DNA of 64,000 nt from Nautilus pompilius (Eukaryota; Mollusca; Cephalopoda; Nautilida; Nautilidae): contig JACATO010000059.1 in assembly GCA_018389105.1 (NCBI GenBank), positions 372,001-436,000 on the forward strand. Direction: 5' to 3'. Positions 27,765 through 41,021 of the stretch are shown here, piece after piece (positions within the stretch are counted from its first letter, which is position 1; every line of letters starts with the position of its first letter). A program made the position numbers and the translations under genes. The notes beneath the pieces are model-generated. The model did not search any database and was not told the origin of the DNA. It was given only the letters and a program-made list of their open reading frames with translations.

Positions 27765-28301
27765 TGTTTACTCTAAATTAAATAAGTTTTTAACTTAATA
27801 TAAACTTATTATAATAGTTTTTGACATGTTTGATTTTGTCCTGCTAAAAATATACCAATTTTCATTTTATATTTTTATCTAGCAAATGGATTGAAAATTT
27901 ATTTGGCCATGACAAAAAATAAACTGTTTGTAAAATTTTCTTTATACTATTTGCATAACTTTTTTCCTTTACATTATAATTTAATTTTTCTTTAAATTTA
28001 CACATCTGTACTTAAAGCTGTGTTGTTTGAAAAAAATGAGAGAGAGAGAGAGATACATACCTCACCCTTCTTTGTCCTTATAAAGTTTTTATTTCTTCAT
28101 GTACATGTTTTACAAAAACCTAGTGCAATCTCAGGAGTGGCAGTTATACATCAAAATATTAAAAGGATTAGATAAAAAATTTCCAATTAATATCTGTTCT
28201 CTAGATATATATATGTGTAGTGGAATGCTGGGTGGGGGGGAGATGATACCATTATGATTAGTTTATCTTCTAAATTTACTTTTTAGATCTCTTCTTCACA
28301 G
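25788..28301. other. 3' flank / likely 3' UTR of the Kelch gene
   Basis: AT-rich sequence follows the Kelch stop codon, with long T runs (25880-25925), several ATTTA- and TATT-type stretches and a GTT repeat near 26295. No coding exon was recognised. I could not pick one poly(A) site among many AATAAA-like sites. Confidence 0.4.
27704..27763. repeat. (TTA)n microsatellite, about 20 units
   Basis: About 60 bp of uninterrupted TTA repeat, preceded by a short GTT run. It is the longest simple repeat in the window and likely to be polymorphic. Confidence 0.95.
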
Positions 28302-28413
28302 ATTAGAAGCCAACCTAACAGTGTTTTCCAGCAGTGGTCACTCAGACTTTAAGAAATTTGGTGCTTCAGAGGTCCTGTACGAAGCTCAAAGCTATTACCC
28401 TGAAGATTATTGA
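28302..28413 (+). other. Orphan exon-like open segment
   Basis: An acceptor-like pyrimidine tract ending TTCTTCACAG (28301) is followed by 36 sense codons, LEANLTVFSSSGHSDF then KKFGASEVLYEAQSYYPEDY, closed by TGA at 28411-28413. The amino-acid mix is unusually protein-like for this AT-rich region. No family was recognised and no partner exon is known. It may be an alternative 3' end for the Kelch gene, part of an unannotated gene, or chance. Confidence 0.2.
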
Positions 28414-31400
28414 AGAGATTACCTGATCCTGGGAAAGTTGGTAAAACATGCACAAACAGCTGTTAATTTAGATGATCAGAGCAGTTTATAGATATTGAAG
28501 AAATACAGCTACAAATTTGCATAATAACAGAAACACACCCCCCCCAAAAAAAAGACCGTTTCTAACTACTTACCAGAGCCAAATTCATTCTCCTTTTTTT
28601 TTTCTTTCAAAATTAAAATTTTGTTTAAGGTACCGCATTAACTGATTATCAATTCTGGAATATTCTCTCTGTTTGATTACTGTCCAGTTAATGAGTAAAT
28701 AAATGACAAATTAGGGTTATCTAAACAGTAAAAAGATTCTGCGTATCATTAGCAGAGAGTGAAATTGTTTAAAACCAATATAAAACACGTACAGGTTTTA
28801 AAAGTGGAATAACTATTACTTAAGAATGAATTTCTTTAAAAGGATACTTGGTAAATGTTTGTCACAAGAGGGATAAAGTTTTAGAAAGGGCCAGTAAAAC
28901 AAACTTTACTTCTTGTGTCAACAGAATTTTTACATCATTTAGACACTTAATATAAGAATATTAAATTGTCTATAAAAAAATAAATGTACATTGTAAAGAA
29001 ATGCTAGAAAAAAACATTACCTATATTTGTTGAGGTCATCATGAATCGATGTATAATTAAGTAAAGAAAGAACTTTATTGAATAAATTGGGACTTACAAA
29101 TTTACTGTTACAGAATAGATTTTTCTTGTTCGTTGCTGCTGCTTACTAACCTGTGAGGAAAAGGGTCAGTCTAATGAGAAAGTTGCATAGATAATGAACT
29201 TTTTAGAACATGCAAATATTTGTACCTTTGACAATGAGTATCTATGAATATTTTTGCTTGTAACTATCAAAGTTACATTGTTTCAAAATATTTTAATAAT
29301 AAAGCTGACCACTGACTGCCTTGAAACATTCTTCAGTTTTGATTGTTATCCAGTAATTCTTTCACAAGGCTTTTATAAAGTCTATTTATTTTAATATATA
29401 ATAGTGTATGTAATAAAAATACTTAGTTCATGAACATAGGGCACGGTCCAAAGAAAATCTATAGAAAAATCATGAAGATAAGATTGTTAAACACTCTTTA
29501 TACTTGAATTTACATGCATGCATTTTAAGAATCCACCATAAAAGGCATTTTTTCTGGAAGAAGTTCTAGCATCTTTAAGAAGCAATAGTGTTACAGCAGG
29601 AAATTTGTTATTAGTGTTGAACTCTGTTAGTTACTCTCCTACATGACTGACCACTACCTTAGAAGCAAATACATCTAAATTAACACTCATATGCTGAACA
29701 ATATCATCTTCATATTTGTTAATAAGAGAGATTTTCATCAGTTTAGCATTGAGACACTTATTTGTACAGGTGTAAACTTCAGAAATAAGCATTAAGTTTT
29801 GCTTAATACCTACCATCTTTTGCTTCAAATTTAATATTTTTACTGCAATTGTAAAATAATTTATAGAGAAGAAACCTTTATAATATATAAATAAAGTTAT
29901 GTAAAGATTAACTAACTTTTATTTTGTATGTTGGGCATCTTTCTGGATCTATGCGCTACTAAATTCTACATTCATTTGAAATCTTTTGATATATTTTGGT
30001 GAATTTTGACTGTTGGGTCGCCATAACTTATTTTTACTGCGAAAATTTTACTTAGGTAGAACATAAACAAACAAACAACATTCTACCAAGAGAGAAATTC
30101 TTTTAAAAATTCTTAAAAGGAAAAAAAAAAAAAATATTACGGATTTTTTGTATTTAAATAGAATGCATACATTATCGGTGTTTAATTCTCAAAATACGTA
30201 TAACAGAGAAACAATGAAAAGGTATGTTGATGGTAGGTGAATCATTAAGACAAGAATCGACCACTATTTTTTATCAACGCTGGCGGGGAAAACAAAGATA
30301 AATTGAGACAGAAATAGCCATAAAACCTGAAGATGTATTTTTCCTTTTTTTTCAATAACTTGAGAAACATTTTGTGGGAAAATCCTCTCAAATGTATAGT
30401 AGTAGTTTTGATATTTGTAAAGTCTGGTTTGAAACAAAACTACACAAATAATGGTTGCCTTGGCATTTACCATTGGAATTGTATCACCCAATTTTTGTAA
30501 ATACAAGACTCAGTGTCTCAATTATTTGTCATGAATTTTAAAAATAGGAAAATGAAAGAAAAGAAAAAAATGTAGTAAAGTTTTTTTTTTTTCTGTTGTT
30601 GAGAGCCATATTTGGCGCAACAGATTTGTATTAAACATATCTTTTTACACTGGTTTACTACTGATATCAAGTTTTCATTATGAAAATGCAATCCTTGTCA
30701 TTTTATATTAGTTTATTTTGTGTTGTAAGTACTGTACATACATACATACATACATACTGTGAGTTTAATGCTTGTATATGATGCTATAAGCAGATGTATC
30801 CATTAAATCTCCTCTTTAATTAATACAATTGGAGATTGTCTTTTTTTTAAATATAAGCATGCCCGAGAGATTCTATCAGTGAATTAGATTACTGTTGTTC
30901 CAAATGTCAAGTATTCATTTTAAGAATATCTTATTTTCAGTGGATAAACATTGTTTTCGAATGTGATAAATAAAGCCTAATGTAGCCCTTAGTACAATTT
31001 ATGTGTAAACTGGTTTATTTCACTAGTTCCGTTTTAAGTCACCCAATTTTGGAAGATAACTTCTATTTGTTTACTACAAAAACTGCATTGGAAATATGTA
31101 ATACAGAGAGGAGAGCGCTCACACATTTCTGTGTGACATTAGTTCTAGACGTTTGATAGTTAAAAAAGCAAATTTCACTGCTATTTTTGTTCTCCATACA
31201 ACTGCTTTTTTTAAAATTTCCATTTCTCTTTACAAATAATACTACTATTCGAAGACTTACATGGAGGATATAATCTCTAAAAGCTGGTTTGGCTCTTTGG
31301 CTTTAATCTTTTTGTGGGAACTCTTAATCTCTATGCTCTTCTCCCATTCCCATGCCTTGAGATTGTATAACAAGAAATAATGGTAACAGTTCAGCTTATT

Positions 31401-32599
31401 TTTAAAATCCTTTATTATTAAAAAATGGTTATTTTTATTAAACAAAACATGACTCTCTTATTTTTTTTAAAATGCATACATATTTTGATGAATGCCATTC
31501 TCTTGTTTACTTTTGATTGATATCTGGTTACTTCATTTTATTAGGAAATTTACCCTTTTTAAAATTAGTATAACTTAGCAAGTAAGATTTTAGTTGATTT
31601 TTAGCAATATCTACAGTCTTTCATGTCTGTAAATAATGGACTAGAGATACTTGTATGGTTAGGCCTGAAGAATTCTTGGGGCAAAAATGAGTATCTCAAA
31701 ATCAGTTTAGAATGATCGTTGTTGTTCTAAAGCCTTCACTAAAAATTATCATTTATACATCATATTGTTTCAGATTAAATTTATTTTTATTCAACTTTAT
31801 CTGATTATTAAGATTGGGAAATGTACCTATGAATCATGAAGAATACAACTGTACTGAAATATAAAATTGAATTAAAAACATTAATATATGTATAGTGTAT
31901 ACAAATGATTTTAAAGTCAGGGTTTTTTTTTAATATCATGTACTGAAAATCTTGAAAGATTAAGATATTTTTGCATGTAATGCAGTCATATTAATTAATA
32001 GATTCATCATGGATCAGATATGAATAAATTTTAAAATTTTGCTTAAAAATTCAAGTTTAGAAGGTCAGTCAATGTAGAACTATGTTGATACCTTCAATAA
32101 GCCAGCTCCTGTGTTCACAGAATACCTGTGACTTTCTATGTACCATCTAATATCATTAGTTCCAGATTGAAATCCAGTTTTTAGTGAATGATCAAGGGCT
32201 GCTTTGAATTTATACAGATGCTGTGTGCCTGTTTTTCTTCACATATATAGTTTAGTTAAACATCTAGTTTATTAATTTTGAAATAAACTACTTTGGAACT
32301 AAGCTATTTGAATGATGAATCACTTGTTAGTATTGTACATGGTAGACTTGTAACTTTGACTGGCATGTGTAGTAACAAGATTATTTTGTATCCAGTAGAT
32401 TTAACCATGTAGAAAGTAAAACAATTAGTGGTTTTGGGGTCTTTTATCCTTTTTGTAGAAATATTTTCTCAGCAAACAACAAAGAAATTAAAGCATTGTT
32501 TGTTTGTTTTTTAATACAAATATGAAATTTTGCCTAAGTGACTCGAGGAAAGAACTAACTAGTTTTCTTATCCCTAATTGTTAACATAAGCCAGGTCAC

Positions 32600-32850
32600 T
32601 ATCCAGGCAGAGAAAAGAAGAGAGGAAGGGATGGTGAATGACACCTTGGGTGCTCCAACTTTGACCAACCTACTGAAAGTCCCTACCAGAAATCTTCGTA
32701 TTTAGATGTGGAAGGAAACACTTCTTTTTGGTGAAGAAGTGCAAGAAAGAACATTCTAGGGAGGTATTCCAAACCAAGCCATTTCTGACCAGGATTTAAA
32801 CTCAAGTTCTTGGACTTAGCAGTCTACCATCTATGTATCGAGTACAGAAC
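32600..32850 (+). repeat. Diverged SINE-like repeat copy
   Basis: It has the layout of the copies at 5720 and 34770: a GGTGCTCC-like block, a block resembling CTACCAGAAATC, GTGGAAGGAAACAC, and then a CTGACCAGGATTTAAACTCA segment. The similarity is judged by eye and is weak. Confidence 0.35.
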
Positions 32851-34769
32851 AAATGTATAATAGTATCCAGGGGCAGATCCAGGATTTTTGGGGGTGTTTA
32901 CTGAAGTTTAAAACCTTCAATCTAAGACATTTATCATGGCTGAAATTGTTATGATGATTAGATTACAGATTAGGACTGAGACTTACTGGTTGAAGTAGTT
33001 CCAAATTGTACTGCGCTTTGCTGTAGGTGACTATCCAGAAAATATTGCCTTTTGTTTAGAAGCCACGTCTGAATTTCAACATTACTTCTCGTGAAATAAC
33101 ACTGCCAGAATAATTGTGACTAAGCTTGACTTGGCATAATCCAGACCTGCGATTCACTCTTTGCCCAATGATGTATCGCTGTATGATAACATAATGTCAT
33201 GGATTTACTGTGATATTGTGTGTCTGAAAAACTACAACAACAACAAAAAAAATTGTCGATTGGGAGGTATTTGCCTGGATTTGCTCCTGGCATCACAGTT
33301 TTTAGAACATGGGGTTGTTATAAAGTGAAAAGAAACACTGAAATCTGTTCTTGTTAGTTTCTACAAAAATGTTCTTTCATGTACTCTGTAGAAAAAGAAA
33401 ATTAGGAAAATTTCAAAATTGAAATTGGTTTTCCTATTTGCTTGTATTCAATCAGGTTTTTCTGTTCACTGAATATCAGCAGTTAATCAAAGAAGCAGCA
33501 GAGATTAGATATACACTAGAAGCTGGTAGATTATTTGCTGACTAATCTTTAGTTCGTCATGCCATGCACAAAGTCTCTGTCTCTAGCTTAAAACGCATGA
33601 TGCAAAAACAGAAATCAAAAAAAACTTTGATGGAGGATAAATTATGCAAAAAAGTATTAGATAAATAACTTTTATTTAAAATCATTTCTCCAGGACACTT
33701 ATAAAGATATTTTTCCAACTATAAACTGATAAAAAATAAAAAAAAAATTGCATTGTTTTTAAATAGTCAGTTATTTGTAATTTTTCTTTTTTTTAGTGAT
33801 TAGATTTAAATGGAATGTGAAAAGCAATTTTGTTTTACTGTGAAGATTTTACTGTTACTGTACCACAGAATCTGAGATACCTCAAGGGGAGACAACTTTT
33901 GTGTAGATGTGTATTGTTGTGCTTTGGACTAGTCATTATTTTCTTTGTATTTTTTGTGTTGTTGCATTCCAAACCAGTTAATATCTATTAATCTTCTTCT
34001 ACATTATTTATTATACATAAATATGTTTTAAAGAGGATGAGAGCACCTGTCTCTCTGATGAAGAACGGGTATATATTGCAAGATTATTACAATCATTGTT
34101 TTACTACATTGATAGCTCTTGAAAAAAAAATTCTTGTATGTACAATTTAAGAACATTGTACAACATTGTATTTAAATAACTACAAGAGAAAAAAAACATT
34201 CATTATCAGTAACGTGTACATAGTATGTTTTTATTTTCATTGATATATGCTTAATCATGTGGAATTGAAGAATTTATATATTACTTTTTAATAAAAGTTC
34301 TGAGGGAGAACCGAAAACAGAAATGCAAACAAGCTAACTCTCAGAATGGATTTACCAGAGCTGTATACAGACAACCAAAGATAAAATAGAGGAAACAAAT
34401 TGTTTTTATTTTTTGTTTATTTTTTTGGTATCTATGGTATCGCTATTAAAGACTGTTTAAGGCACCTTTAAAAATCAACTACCCACCTTTCTAGTATTTT
34501 TCATTATTTTAACATTTTGAGTTGAAAATTTTACCTCTGGAAATATATTGGTAACTTTTGTTTGTTCTCTCATTGTGCTACATAAGTAAGTTTCACCTTG
34601 ATGGTTTGCTTCTAATCTTTTACATCATCAACTCTTGGTTTGGGGGTTGCCAATGTGGAGGTGATGGCAGAGTTTTTCCCTGTAAGTTTTGCTTTCTAGG
34701 AATAATTGGTTCAAGATTAATTTTGGGATCTGGTTTATGAGCTATTTGTCAACAGTTTTCACATCAGAA

Positions 34770-35010
34770 ATGATCCTGGTGAGGGAGTGTGGTGGTCTGG
34801 TGACAGAGAGCACCTGCCTGTCTTGTGCTACAAGGGGTCTGATACTTCCAACTTCAGCAGCTCTTCATTTCTAAATATTGGAGGATACCCATGTGACTGG
34901 CTGGTAAAGAATAATGAGAGGAAACCCTGCCAGGATTGTATGTCAAACAGCCAACTGTGACCAGGAATCAAACTTGGGCCCTCAGCTTTGGCACTCCAGA
35001 CACTATTTCA
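34770..35010 (+). repeat. SINE-like repeat copy
   Basis: It contains GAGAGGAAACCCTGCCAGG, CAAACAGCCAACTGTGACC, then AGGAATCAAACTTGGGCC and CTCAGCTTTGGCACTCC. The last two blocks match the downstream part of the reverse copy at 10395-10565. Confidence 0.4.
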
Positions 35011-37149
35011 GAGTTTTACAAGCTTTTATATAAATGTTTATGATCATTTCTCTGTTAAACTTTGGTTTGTTAATTATTGAAAACAAAACGTTTATGTGAG
35101 AAATTCACTTTACATATATAGATTTCATCTGCTGATTTAGTTTTTCTTCATGTGACCATTACTATCAATTTAACCACTGGCTATGCCACAGAAGGAAGAT
35201 AACCAGGTAAGCTGTTGTTGTTAGTAAATTATATCCTGCTGTTGTTATAGCTGTATAATCTGCTGTATAACCACTGCCATCAGGGCTTCAATACCCAGAG
35301 TTAATTTGGTAACATTTTCTTGTAAAAAAAATAGAATTTGCCATTAGTCTTCCCTGAACTTTGAATAGTTTTTACTTCAAAGATTTTGGGTTCAGTCTGC
35401 TACTACTGTAAATAATTCCGGCTGACATATTCACACCAATCTTCTCTCTTCTCTACTGCCTTGTTCGTCGTAAGATATGAAATCCAGGGATGTTGATGTA
35501 CTTTATGCCATATCAAGACTAAAATGCTGGTAGATCGAAACTTAAAAGATGATCATTTGTATTTTCTCTGTTTAAAACACATTATCCATATTCATATGTA
35601 CAGCTACAGTTCTTTATGGTTAAAGTTTCAAAGACAGAAAACAGTTCACTGCTGCATTTTGTGGTTTTTTTGTACAAGGAAGATAGCTTCACCTGATGTT
35701 TTTAACAAATGTTATAAGTTAGTTAAGTTTAAAATATGAATACTACAGTTTTTATTTTATAAACAGACCTCATTAATTTGTATTTCTGAGGTTTTTATTG
35801 TTTATTTTTACTTTTATTTCAATTTAATGTACAAATTTTTTTAAAAAAACCAAACTTTTTTATAAGATTTTATTGGCTATAAAATTAGCTAAATTCATAT
35901 TGTGTTGAGGGATTTGTCAGACATTAGTTTTTTATTAATAGCTTACAATAGATATGAATTTATTTCAGTAATGTTTGTTCACTATGTATTTAATATTAAA
36001 CTTGGAATATAGGTTTTCAGTAGATAATTTGCATTTATAGTTGCCTGGCCCTTTTAAAATTTTAATACTCTAAACATATATTTTGGAATTGTATTATTAT
36101 TTTGGATGTACATGTTGTTGGGGTGGGGGCTTGGAGAGAGAGTTTGTCATACTGATGTTATAAAAGATATTGTATTCTTTCTTCTTTCTTTAATTACCTC
36201 AGTGAGTATTTCTTATACTGCTTGTAATTTAAATGAAATGCAAATTCAACAAACTTATTTAAATCACATTGTTGTTTGTTATGTCTGTGTCATGGATCTG
36301 CCAACATATCAGAAAAGGAACTGATTTTTTTAGAATTCTGACCGTCTTGCCTGTTTGGTATCACTGTATTGTTTTTATTCCTCTGATATCCCTTATGTTA
36401 CTTGCACTTTTAGCTTTGTTTATACTGAAAATATCAGCATTTCCTTGATGACATCACAAACTTGCTGTTTCAGCAAATGGATGAATATCTAATATTTTCT
36501 AATATCATCGATAAGAGGACTTATTAGAATTAATTAAAACTACTCTTAGCTTGGCTTTTTAAGCAAGTGGTATTTAGTAATTTTGATTATACTGTACTAT
36601 AAAGTTATGCTATTAATTTAACAGTAAAATACTTTTATCAGTTGAAATTTGCATAAATTTCTACAGACTTTTTCTTTAGTCGAGCATAACATTGCAGATA
36701 TCCTGATAACTGGCTGTACAGATATTTTTTACAAGAAATTCGTGGACAAAAGATCTCACATGCTGTTAATAAAGGTTTTCTCTCTTTTTATTACAACTTA
36801 TGGCAAGGAAGTCTTGCCTATTTTTAACTGTCTACATATGGCAAAGCTAATTTTTCATATTTTGTTTTTGTATTTCAAACTTATTAACTATAGTACAACC
36901 ACAACAATAGAAATTTTCTTCAGATTGCTAAGGATCAAGTATGACAACATCGCAATGTTATTAAGTACCATAAGGGAATGTGTATGAAGCATACTTTAAA
37001 GAGACATTAATATTGGCAAATGTCAGATATTAAATAAGGACATCACAAGTCAATAGAGTCAACCTTCAAAAACATTTTTTTTTGTTATTTAGACAGATCC
37101 TATGAAAGTCAACATTTTTCTCCAAAGTGGCAAGAGCCTCTAGCATAAA

Positions 37150-37810
37150 TGTCAGCTTAGCACTGGATCTCTCTGTTCCAGATGAGTCTTTGAGTGTTGA
37201 TCTGGATCAGATCATCTCATTCTCTTAACAAGGGCATCACAAAGTTCTCTCGAGGTACGTGGTAGCACAGGACATTTTGCAATGGTAGTCTGAAGCATGT
37301 TCCAAGCCTGTTCAGTTGGATTAAGGTCTGGACAATTGTCTCTTGCTCCAGGTACTGATGTGAATGGGTGTTGTCAACCATGAGAATGAAATTATCCCTA
37401 ATAATACCAGCTGATGGCTTCACATAAAAATCACTGTACCTTAAATCTGTCAAGATTCCATTCTGGAACACATGAAAATCTCTCTGTTAGTGAGCCATTT
37501 CCATGGTGGCATTGTTGACATCTTGAAACCTCTCTCCTGACCACCACCAATCTATAAAGTACAGACAAAATCTTGACTTATCTGTATAAAGTTTATGGGT
37601 TCATTCTCTCTGTTTACCCTATATGATACTTCAAATTGCTATTCAGAAATGATTTCTTACAATACCAAAACTCAATTTTAGTAATATGTTGTTGACTTGC
37701 ATTGGCTCCTATTAGGTTATCTAGCAAACACTTGATAATGAGTCCAGGCCATGTAAATGATGCTCTGGCTTACACTATGTTCATCTGCCACATGACATTG
37801 AGTTGCTCCA
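37150..37810 (-). pseudogene. Relic Tc1-like transposase
   Basis: Minus-strand reading gives Tc1 transposase pieces in order: a DKSRFCLYFID segment near 37575 (around the first catalytic Asp), a GERF-like stretch near 37530, GILTDLRYSDFYV near 37440, FILMVDNTHSH near 37390 (second catalytic region), then LEQETIV. A shifted frame continues with CPDLNPTEQAWNMLQ near 37310 (third catalytic region) and ends with a C-terminal SRELCDALVKRMR near 37235. Several frameshifts and stops make it inactive. Terminal repeats were not located. Confidence 0.75.
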
Positions 37811-40800
37811 ATCTCTGGCAGGTTTTGTGGCCATTAAATGTCACTGTCACTGTTATGCTATTCTGTATCAAACAGCATTAGATTCCAAAATGATAGCATG
37901 CAACACATTAACATTTAGTGAATATGAAGCGTATTGTACTAATATTAGATGTAATATTCATGGTCTGATCCTTAGCAAATTTTTAATATAATTATTGATA
38001 ACATGGGTCAATAAAAAAAATGGTTTTTCAACAAACAAACTGGTTTAAGTTAAATGCTAATTATTTAACCAGCTGATAGATATGAAATATATGGCATGTT
38101 ACAAACCAAAGTTGGTTTAGAAATAAAAAATTAGCGTAATAAAATATGAAAACATTTCTCAGGGGTAGCTTGCTAAGGTTTTTAATTTTGTTGTTTACAT
38201 CATTTATGAAAATCAGATTTTTAGAAGATTGAGTAGAACTTTCATTGAACAGTTGAAAATTATTAAATGCTTTGTGTTGAGAGAAATGTTTGCTGATGTC
38301 AATTACAAAGGTAATTTTAAAATCAGTCGGCCTAAATTAGCAAAGAAAGATTTGTCTTAGGAATATAATAGAATAGAGACACAAAATGTTTTGCCAAAAA
38401 CTGATGTCTAAAAAATGATTTTTGTATTTTTTAAAAAAACCCTTATTAATTCTATTGTTGAATACAACTTGATGAATGTTTCATGTTGTCTTTTTCATAG
38501 TTCTTTTACCAATGGGACGTGCTCGGAAAATTTTATTTAAAATGTCCATGTAGTAGCTTACTTGATTTTCAGTTTCTTAATTCTTTTATTTACTTTTTTA
38601 AGGTTTTTGAGCTGCTGAGAACTTTTATAAATCTGGATGTAATGTCAAAGCTGCCATTTCTTTAGTAGCATGAAGCAGATTTTAACATTGTATGTATATG
38701 TATATTTTATTTTTGGTGGGTTAGTGGAAGTCAGGGCATTGGAAAAATATAAATGGAATTAATTTGCTTGGCTCAGCACTCATCTGCTAGAAGAAATGTG
38801 TGGCTAATTTCCTGTGATATCTGCCATGCTAAGAAAGTAACTAACCATTTTAGCTTATTCTTTCTTTTCACTTAACTGGTAGAATTGAGATAGTTCAATC
38901 TACACTATTAAAACTAACCAAAAACTTAAATATCTGCCTTCATTTATTTTATTATTTTATTTTTTTTTATCAAGATTTCTTGAAGGCAGATAATTTGTGT
39001 GTGTGTGTGTGTGTGTGCGCGCGTACACACGCACCACACAAAATATATATAAAACTGTTATTCAGAACAATAGGCATTGTACAATTAACAACAACAACTC
39101 AACTTATAGTTTTAATATATATATATATATATTAAGGTGAGAGAATTCATTGTTGTGGTTATCTTATTGCTCCTAACAGTTGTTATTGACAGGATTTTCC
39201 CCATGTCATTGTAAAATGTTTTTGATGTTAAACTAACATCTTTGGGGACAGACAGACATGTCTTCAGGTGGGATTGTTGAATATTTCTGCCCAGAAGAGG
39301 CAAGTTTCTTCCTCTCTGCTGCATTGTAAAACAAAACTGATTGAGTGAGTCTGGCTGTGTGACAAGAGCAGACAGCTGATATATGGTACAGTTAGTTACT
39401 TCCTCAGGAGCTGAACAACAAACCAATACAAGTTACTTCCTCAGGAACATTGCTGTGTAAGGCTAGGTTCATCTATGAACCTCACCTTAGCAACACAATC
39501 GTTTTGTTATAAATACTGTTATATACTTAACTTGATGGCGGTGTGTATAATAATCTCCATCACTCATTCTGTTGACCTTTTTTATTCCATCCATTTTGTA
39601 TCAAACTTCTCAGTATAAATATATTGCATTGGATGTGTTGTCGTAGCATCCCAGGTCTTACATGATTAGATTTCTATCATACTTTGCAATAAACAGTCAG
39701 TAATCTTGCCTTGTGCTTTTATTTTTATATCAATTGTTAAAAATCAAAGCAATGAAACTTTTTTATTCAATCTTATGCTGCATAAACATGTTATTTACAT
39801 AGAGGAATTTATAAAACATCTCTTTTCACTAAAGTAAAAAACAAAAAATATGACCTGATCAAGAAGTTCCCAGGTATTGAATTTAGTGGCAATACCTAAA
39901 GCAGGATTGCATCATCATTACCTGCTGAGTATGTTGTATAGCCAGATCGAATGCAGGGATATCAGCAGTTATTGGCATATTTCCTGATGGCTAGCAGACA
40001 CAAGCAGTAATCTTGCATCAAAATGTTGCAAGCAGCATTTGGTGTTTTGGCACTATTCTTTGCTATGATATTCGAATGGTTTTCTCTAGAGATGGTAGAG
40101 CATTCATTGAGGATTATCCATGGTTTGGATGGGCAGAAACTTCACACACCATCCATCTTGATTGTGCAAACAGGCAAATGGTTAAAAGAAGTTGCTAAAG
40201 TTAACATTTTCTATCCAGTCAATTATTACTGGAGATTTAGAGATGTGATGTGTCTCTGTCAAGCTTGTTGCATGCCTTATTACTGATGATTGAAAAGATG
40301 TTCTTGTCTGCCAGGATTTTGAAGAACAGAGCAAACAATCTGGAAGATAAGCACCAATTCTCCCAGTAGAAGAGACCATTGTCATCCAGACTAAAGAAAG
40401 CAAGTTGGGTGGGATGAAAATTGAAGGCACTCTATGACCATGAGGGATTAATGCACTATGAGTTTTCCCCAAATGGTCAGATAGTTAACCAGATATTCCA
40501 AGAGAAATAGTTTGCAGATGATTGACAGAGAAGTAGAAACCTAAAATATGAATATTACATCATGACTGCCAGTATACATAATTTTTTGGCCATATTTACC
40601 AGACTTGGCGCACATGAAATTGCCCTGAAAAGATTTGATCATGTCCACTGTTAATGCAAATACTTGCAGAACTGCATACATGGGGAAAGGGACTCCTTTG
40701 AACAGTTAGTATCGTGGTATTACCACAATAAATTCAGTCTGGAACTTTTTTGATATTACCTCACACACACACACCAATGTCTAGCCACGAACATTTATTC

Positions 40801-41021
40801 TATGTGCCATTACTTTTATTACTAACTTTTGAATTATATGTTCCTTACCAGAAAGAATGTGAACAGGTGAAGCCAGGCAGATGACACACTTCAGTAACTA
40901 TTCATGCTAGAGTTTATCATAAAAAGGATAAACAGTTTTTAGATAAAATCTGGATAATTTAATGTATACTGGTTCATAAAATAAAAATTTGAGTTCAGTA
41001 CTAAAGAAAAATGCAAAATTA
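37811..41021. other. Intergenic DNA, no gene recognised
   Basis: ORFs at 39112-39426 (minus) and 40023-40472 (both strands) have no motif that I recognise. Direct repeats of an ACTTCCTCAGGA-type motif at about 39400 and 39435 suggest a repetitive unit around 39.1-39.5 kb. An AC run occurs near 40760. Confidence 0.4.
38997..39017. repeat. (GT)n microsatellite grading into GC/AC dinucleotides
   Basis: Ten or so GT units are followed by GCGCGCG and an ACAC tract, a stretch with Z-DNA potential. Confidence 0.85.

Larger units (their letters stand above)
28414..37149. other. Intergenic DNA, no gene recognised
   Basis: AT-rich DNA with short chance ORFs only (none above 112 codons, none with a motif). 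It holds an ACAT repeat at 30735-30756, T and A homopolymers, and two diverged repeat copies listed separately. One small ATG-led segment, 35183-35206 (MPQKEDNQ), ends at a good donor, CAGGTAAGC, but I found no partner exon. Confidence 0.45.

Noticed and set aside
39112..39426. Minus-strand ORF of 104 aa
   Set aside because: It starts in a TA microsatellite and has no motif I recognise. Nearby direct repeats suggest repetitive DNA, but the family could not be named.
40023..40472. ORFs of 87 and 96 aa on opposite strands
   Set aside because: I tested them by eye against mariner, Tc1, hAT and reverse transcriptase motifs and found no convincing match.
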